Source: Gemmatimonadota bacterium
GTDB taxonomy: Bacteria; Gemmatimonadota; Gemmatimonadetes; Gemmatimonadales; Gemmatimonadaceae
Direction of reading: 5' to 3'
Length of the DNA: 14,816 bases
NCBI GenBank assembly: GCA_028287225.1
Contig: JAQBPZ010000202.1
Location: forward strand, 1-14,816
Every line of letters begins with the position of its first letter. The first letter of the stretch is position 1. The position numbers were made by a program, and so were the translations under genes. The notes beneath the pieces were generated by a model, which worked only from the letters and a program-made list of their open reading frames with translations, made no database searches and was not told the origin of the DNA. Positions 12,310-14,816 of the stretch are shown piece after piece.

Positions 12310-14816
12310 TCAGCCGGCCACGGCGGCCTCCTCCTCCGCCGTTGCCGGGATGGCCGCGGGGCTCGCGGCGCCGTCGGTGCTGCGGCCGCGCATCCGCACG
12401 CTCACCAGCGACGACACGCCCGGCTCCTGCATCGTCACGCCGTAGACCGCGTCGCCCGCCTCGGTGGTGGTGCGCGGGTTGTGCGTGATGACGATGAACT
12501 GCGTGCGGGTCTTGAACTCGTTGAGCATGCGCACGAAGCGGCCGACGTTGGCGTCGTCCAGCGGGGCGTCCACCTCGTCGAGCAGGCAGAACGGGCTCGG
12601 CTTGGTGAGGAAGATGCCGAACAGCAGCGACAGCGCGACGAGCGCGCGCTCGCCGCTGGAGAGCATGCTGATGCGCTGCGTCTTCTTGCCGCGCGGCGAC
12701 GCATGGATCTCGATGTCGCAGTCCAGCGGGGCGTCGGGGTTCTCCAGCCGCAGGTCGCACTCCCCGCCGCCGAAGAGCGTCATGAAGATGGAGCGGAAGT
12801 TCTCGCGCACCTGGTTGAAGGTGGCCAGGAACAGCTCGCGCGCCGTCGCGTCGATCTCCTTGATGGCCTGGAGCAGCGACGCCCGGGCATCGGCGAGGTC
12901 CGTCCGCTGCGCGACGAGGAAGTCGTGCCGCTTGAGCGTCTCGTCGTGCTCCTCGATGGCCAGCGCGTTGACCGGCCCGAGCTGCTCGAGCTGCTTGCGC
13001 AGGTCCTCGGCCTCCACGCGCAGGGACTCGTCGTCCAGGTCGAGGGGCGGCACCTCGGCGAGCATCTCGTCCAGGGGCCGCTTCCACTCGGTCTCCAGGC
13101 GCTCGCGGATGGCGGCGCGCCGCCCGGACAGCTCGGTGAAGCGCAGCTCCGCGTGGTGCAGCTCGTCACTGACCGCGCTCGACCGCCGGCGCACCTCGTT
13201 CAGCGCCTGGTCGGCGGCGGCGAGCGTCTCGTCGGCGGTGCGCACGGCCGCCTCGGCCTCGCTCAGGCTCTCCTCGCCATCCGAGAGGGTGGCCTCGCGC
13301 GTCTCGAGGTCCAGCGTCCACGCCGCCATCTGCTCGGCCAGCACGCTGTCCGACTGCGCGAGCTCGCCCAGCTCCTCGCGGAGCTGCGCCAGGCGCTGCG
13401 TGGCGGTCGCGACTTCCTGGGTGAGACGCCGCTCGCGATCCACCGCCATCTGCACCCGGGCGCGCGCCTGCGCCTGCTCCACCTGCCACTTCGTGCGCAG
13501 CTCGCGCGCTTCCTCCTGCTGATGCTCCGCGGCCGCGGCGCGCTCGCGCGCCTCGGCGATGGCGGCCTCGATCCCGGTCGCCTGGTCGGCGAGGCCGAGG
13601 GCGTCGGTATCGAGGACTGACCCGCGGTCCACGAGCTCCGCGTTGCGCGTGGCCAGCCGCTCCGCGAGGGCGAGCGCGTCCTGCGCCTCCTTCGTGGCGC
13701 GCGCCACCCGCCGCGCGAGCTCCGAGCGATGCTCGGCCGCCGCGCGCGCGCGCTGCTGCGCGAGCTGCGACGCCTCGGTGGCTTCCAGCACGCGACGCTC
13801 GCTCGCGCCAAGGGATTCCCGCATCTCGTCCGCGGCGCGCGAGGCGCGCTGCCGCGCGGCGTCGAGCACCGTGAGCTGCTGTCCGAGCTCCACGAGCTCG
13901 GCCCGGCGGCGAAGCGGGCCGGGACCCGCCGTGCTGCCCGGCAGCCACACGGCGCCCCGCGCGTCGACGAATGCGCTGCCGTCGTCCACCGCATGCACGT
14001 GACCGAGGAGGTTGCGCACCCACGCGCGCGCCGGCTGGGCGGCGTTCACGAGATGGGCGAGCGCATCGGGCAGGGGCTCGCCCGCGCTGGCCTCGTCCAT
14101 GGCGTCCACCGGCAGGAGCAGCAGGGGGCCGGGGTTGGCGTCGGCATGCCAGGCGCGCACCGCGTCCGCCACTCCCGCATCGCGCACGAGGATGGCGTGC
14201 ACCGAGTTGCCGAGGAACTTCTCCACCAGCACGGCGGAGCCCTGGTCGGCCCCGATGAAGTCGGAGAGCGGTCCGAGGATCGCACCTTGACCGAAGGTCT
14301 CGCGGTCCTGGAGCAGCCGCGAGGCCGCCGGGGCCAGGCCCACGCGGTCGCGCTCCAGCTGCTCGAGCGCGTTCACCTTGCCCTGGAGCGCGGTGAGCGC
14401 CTCGTCGGCGCGGAAGAGCTCCGCGCGCGCGAGCGACTCCAGCTCGCGCATCTCGCGGTCGGCCGCGCGCGCGGATTCCAGCTCGCTCGCGGCCGACGCC
14501 GCGGCCTCCTGCGCCGCCTCGACCGCGGACTCGGAAGCCTCGTGCTCCGCCTGCACGAGCGCCAGCGCGTCCTCGAGCTGCGTGCGCTCCAGGGCGAGCG
14601 CATCGCTGCGCTGCGCCACTTCCTCCAGCTCGCGCATGGTGCGCTCGCGGTCGTGCTCCACGCGGCGCGCGCGGTCCTGCAGGGCGCGCAGCTCGCGCTC
14701 GGCGCGCTCCACCTGCGCCCGGGCGTCCGCGACGAGCCGGCGGACCTCGTTCTCGGCTTCCTGGTGCTGCGTCAGCTCGGCATCCGCGTCGCGCAGCTCG
14801 GCTTCCGCGGCGGCGC
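12310..14816 (-). CDS. smc: Chromosome segregation protein SMC, 5' part beyond the window
   Basis: About 835 codons of the C-terminal side are visible; the N-terminal head half with Walker A and part of the first coiled coil lie beyond base 14816. Reading leftward there is Glu/Ala/Arg-rich coiled coil, then the hinge (about 14290-13900) beginning GAILGPLSDFIGADQGSAVL. A long returning coiled coil follows, then the conserved LGPVNALAIEEHDE, the ABC signature LSSGERALVALSLLF (LSSGE at 12663..12649), Walker B FCLLDEVDAPLDD and the FIVITHN switch. The signature usually reads LSGGE in bacterial SMC; here the first Gly is Ser. A short Ala-rich tail ends the protein. SMC dimers with ScpA/ScpB compact and separate chromosomes. 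No scp gene is in view. Confidence 0.95.
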   Translation of the reverse strand, partial: AAAEAELRDADAELTQHQEAENEVRRLVADARAQVERAERELRALQDRARRVEHDRERTMRELEEVAQRSDALALERTQLEDALALVQAEHEASESAVEAAQEAAASAASELESARAADREMRELESLARAELFRADEALTALQGKVNALEQLERDRVGLAPAASRLLQDRETFGQGAILGPLSDFIGADQGSAVLVEKFLGNSVHAILVRDAGVADAVRAWHADANPGPLLLLPVDAMDEASAGEPLPDALAHLVNAAQPARAWVRNLLGHVHAVDDGSAFVDARGAVWLPGSTAGPGPLRRRAELVELGQQLTVLDAARQRASRAADEMRESLGASERRVLEATEASQLAQQRARAAAEHRSELARRVARATKEAQDALALAERLATRNAELVDRGSVLDTDALGLADQATGIEAAIAEARERAAAAEHQQEEARELRTKWQVEQAQARARVQMAVDRERRLTQEVATATQRLAQLREELGELAQSDSVLAEQMAAWTLDLETREATLSDGEESLSEAEAAVRTADETLAAADQALNEVRRRSSAVSDELHHAELRFTELSGRRAAIRERLETEWKRPLDEMLAEVPPLDLDDESLRVEAEDLRKQLEQLGPVNALAIEEHDETLKRHDFLVAQRTDLADARASLLQAIKEIDATARELFLATFNQVRENFRSIFMTLFGGGECDLRLENPDAPLDCDIEIHASPRGKKTQRISMLSSGERALVALSLLFGIFLTKPSPFCLLDEVDAPLDDANVGRFVRMLNEFKTRTQFIVITHNPRTTTEAGDAVYGVTMQEPGVSSLVSVRMRGRSTDGAASPAAIPATAEEEAAVAG

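Noticed and set aside
12262..13620. A 452-residue rightward open frame opposite smc.
   Set aside because: The composition mirrors the smc coiled coil on the other strand; no start context or domain.
1..14816. Searched by eye for tRNA genes, CRISPR repeats, insertion-sequence ends, phage genes and known defence genes.
   Set aside because: None seen; gene content, compact spacing and composition look like ordinary chromosomal core.

Overview
This is a GC-rich (about 70% by eye), densely coded bacterial chromosome segment made mostly of housekeeping genes. I see no insertion sequence, phage gene, CRISPR array, tRNA or rRNA. The style of the proteins (type I-beta DAHP synthase, LolA, a membrane-anchored S41 protease, a YlbF-family protein beside Tmk, a zinc-type L31) and the heavy use of GTG/TTG starts suggest a Gram-negative, high-GC lineage. 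Gemmatimonadota is my best guess; this is an inference from protein character, not from a database match.

Layout. (1) At the left edge two genes point left: a CRP/FNR-type regulator and, 19 nt behind it, a metallo-beta-lactamase-fold hydrolase that runs off the window. (2) A 333-bp divergent control region (1185..1517) carries a promoter candidate for each direction and a near-perfect 18-bp palindrome overlapping the rightward -35. (3) A tightly packed rightward block follows: rpmE, prfA, prmC, a ylbF-family gene, tmk, an S41 C-terminal processing protease and a DUF4230 membrane protein. It covers translation termination (RF1 and the enzyme that methylates its GGQ glutamine), ribosomal protein L31, dTMP phosphorylation and envelope proteolysis. 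Most junctions are overlaps or gaps of a few bases, so translational coupling is likely. (4) At 7026..7177 this block meets a leftward block head-on. The gap is almost filled by an interrupted 20-nt inverted repeat. (5) The leftward block, in transcription order, is smc (5' part outside the window), an RNase Z-like MBL hydrolase, a DAHP synthase (aroF), lolA, then after a 118-nt gap with a perfect 8-bp hairpin a class V PLP enzyme and a UDP-sulfoquinovose synthase-like SDR protein that overlap by 4 nt.

How they work together. Groups (1), (3) and smc through lolA are core-cell functions. The least ordinary module is the two-gene PLP enzyme plus SQD1/SqdB-like pair at 7178..9603. It could build a sulfonated (or otherwise modified) nucleotide sugar, with the PLP enzyme as a possible sulfur or sulfite supplier; that role is a hypothesis. 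The most striking single-residue observation is in RF1: the codon-reading tripeptide normally written P-x-T reads P-A-P here (residues 188-190).
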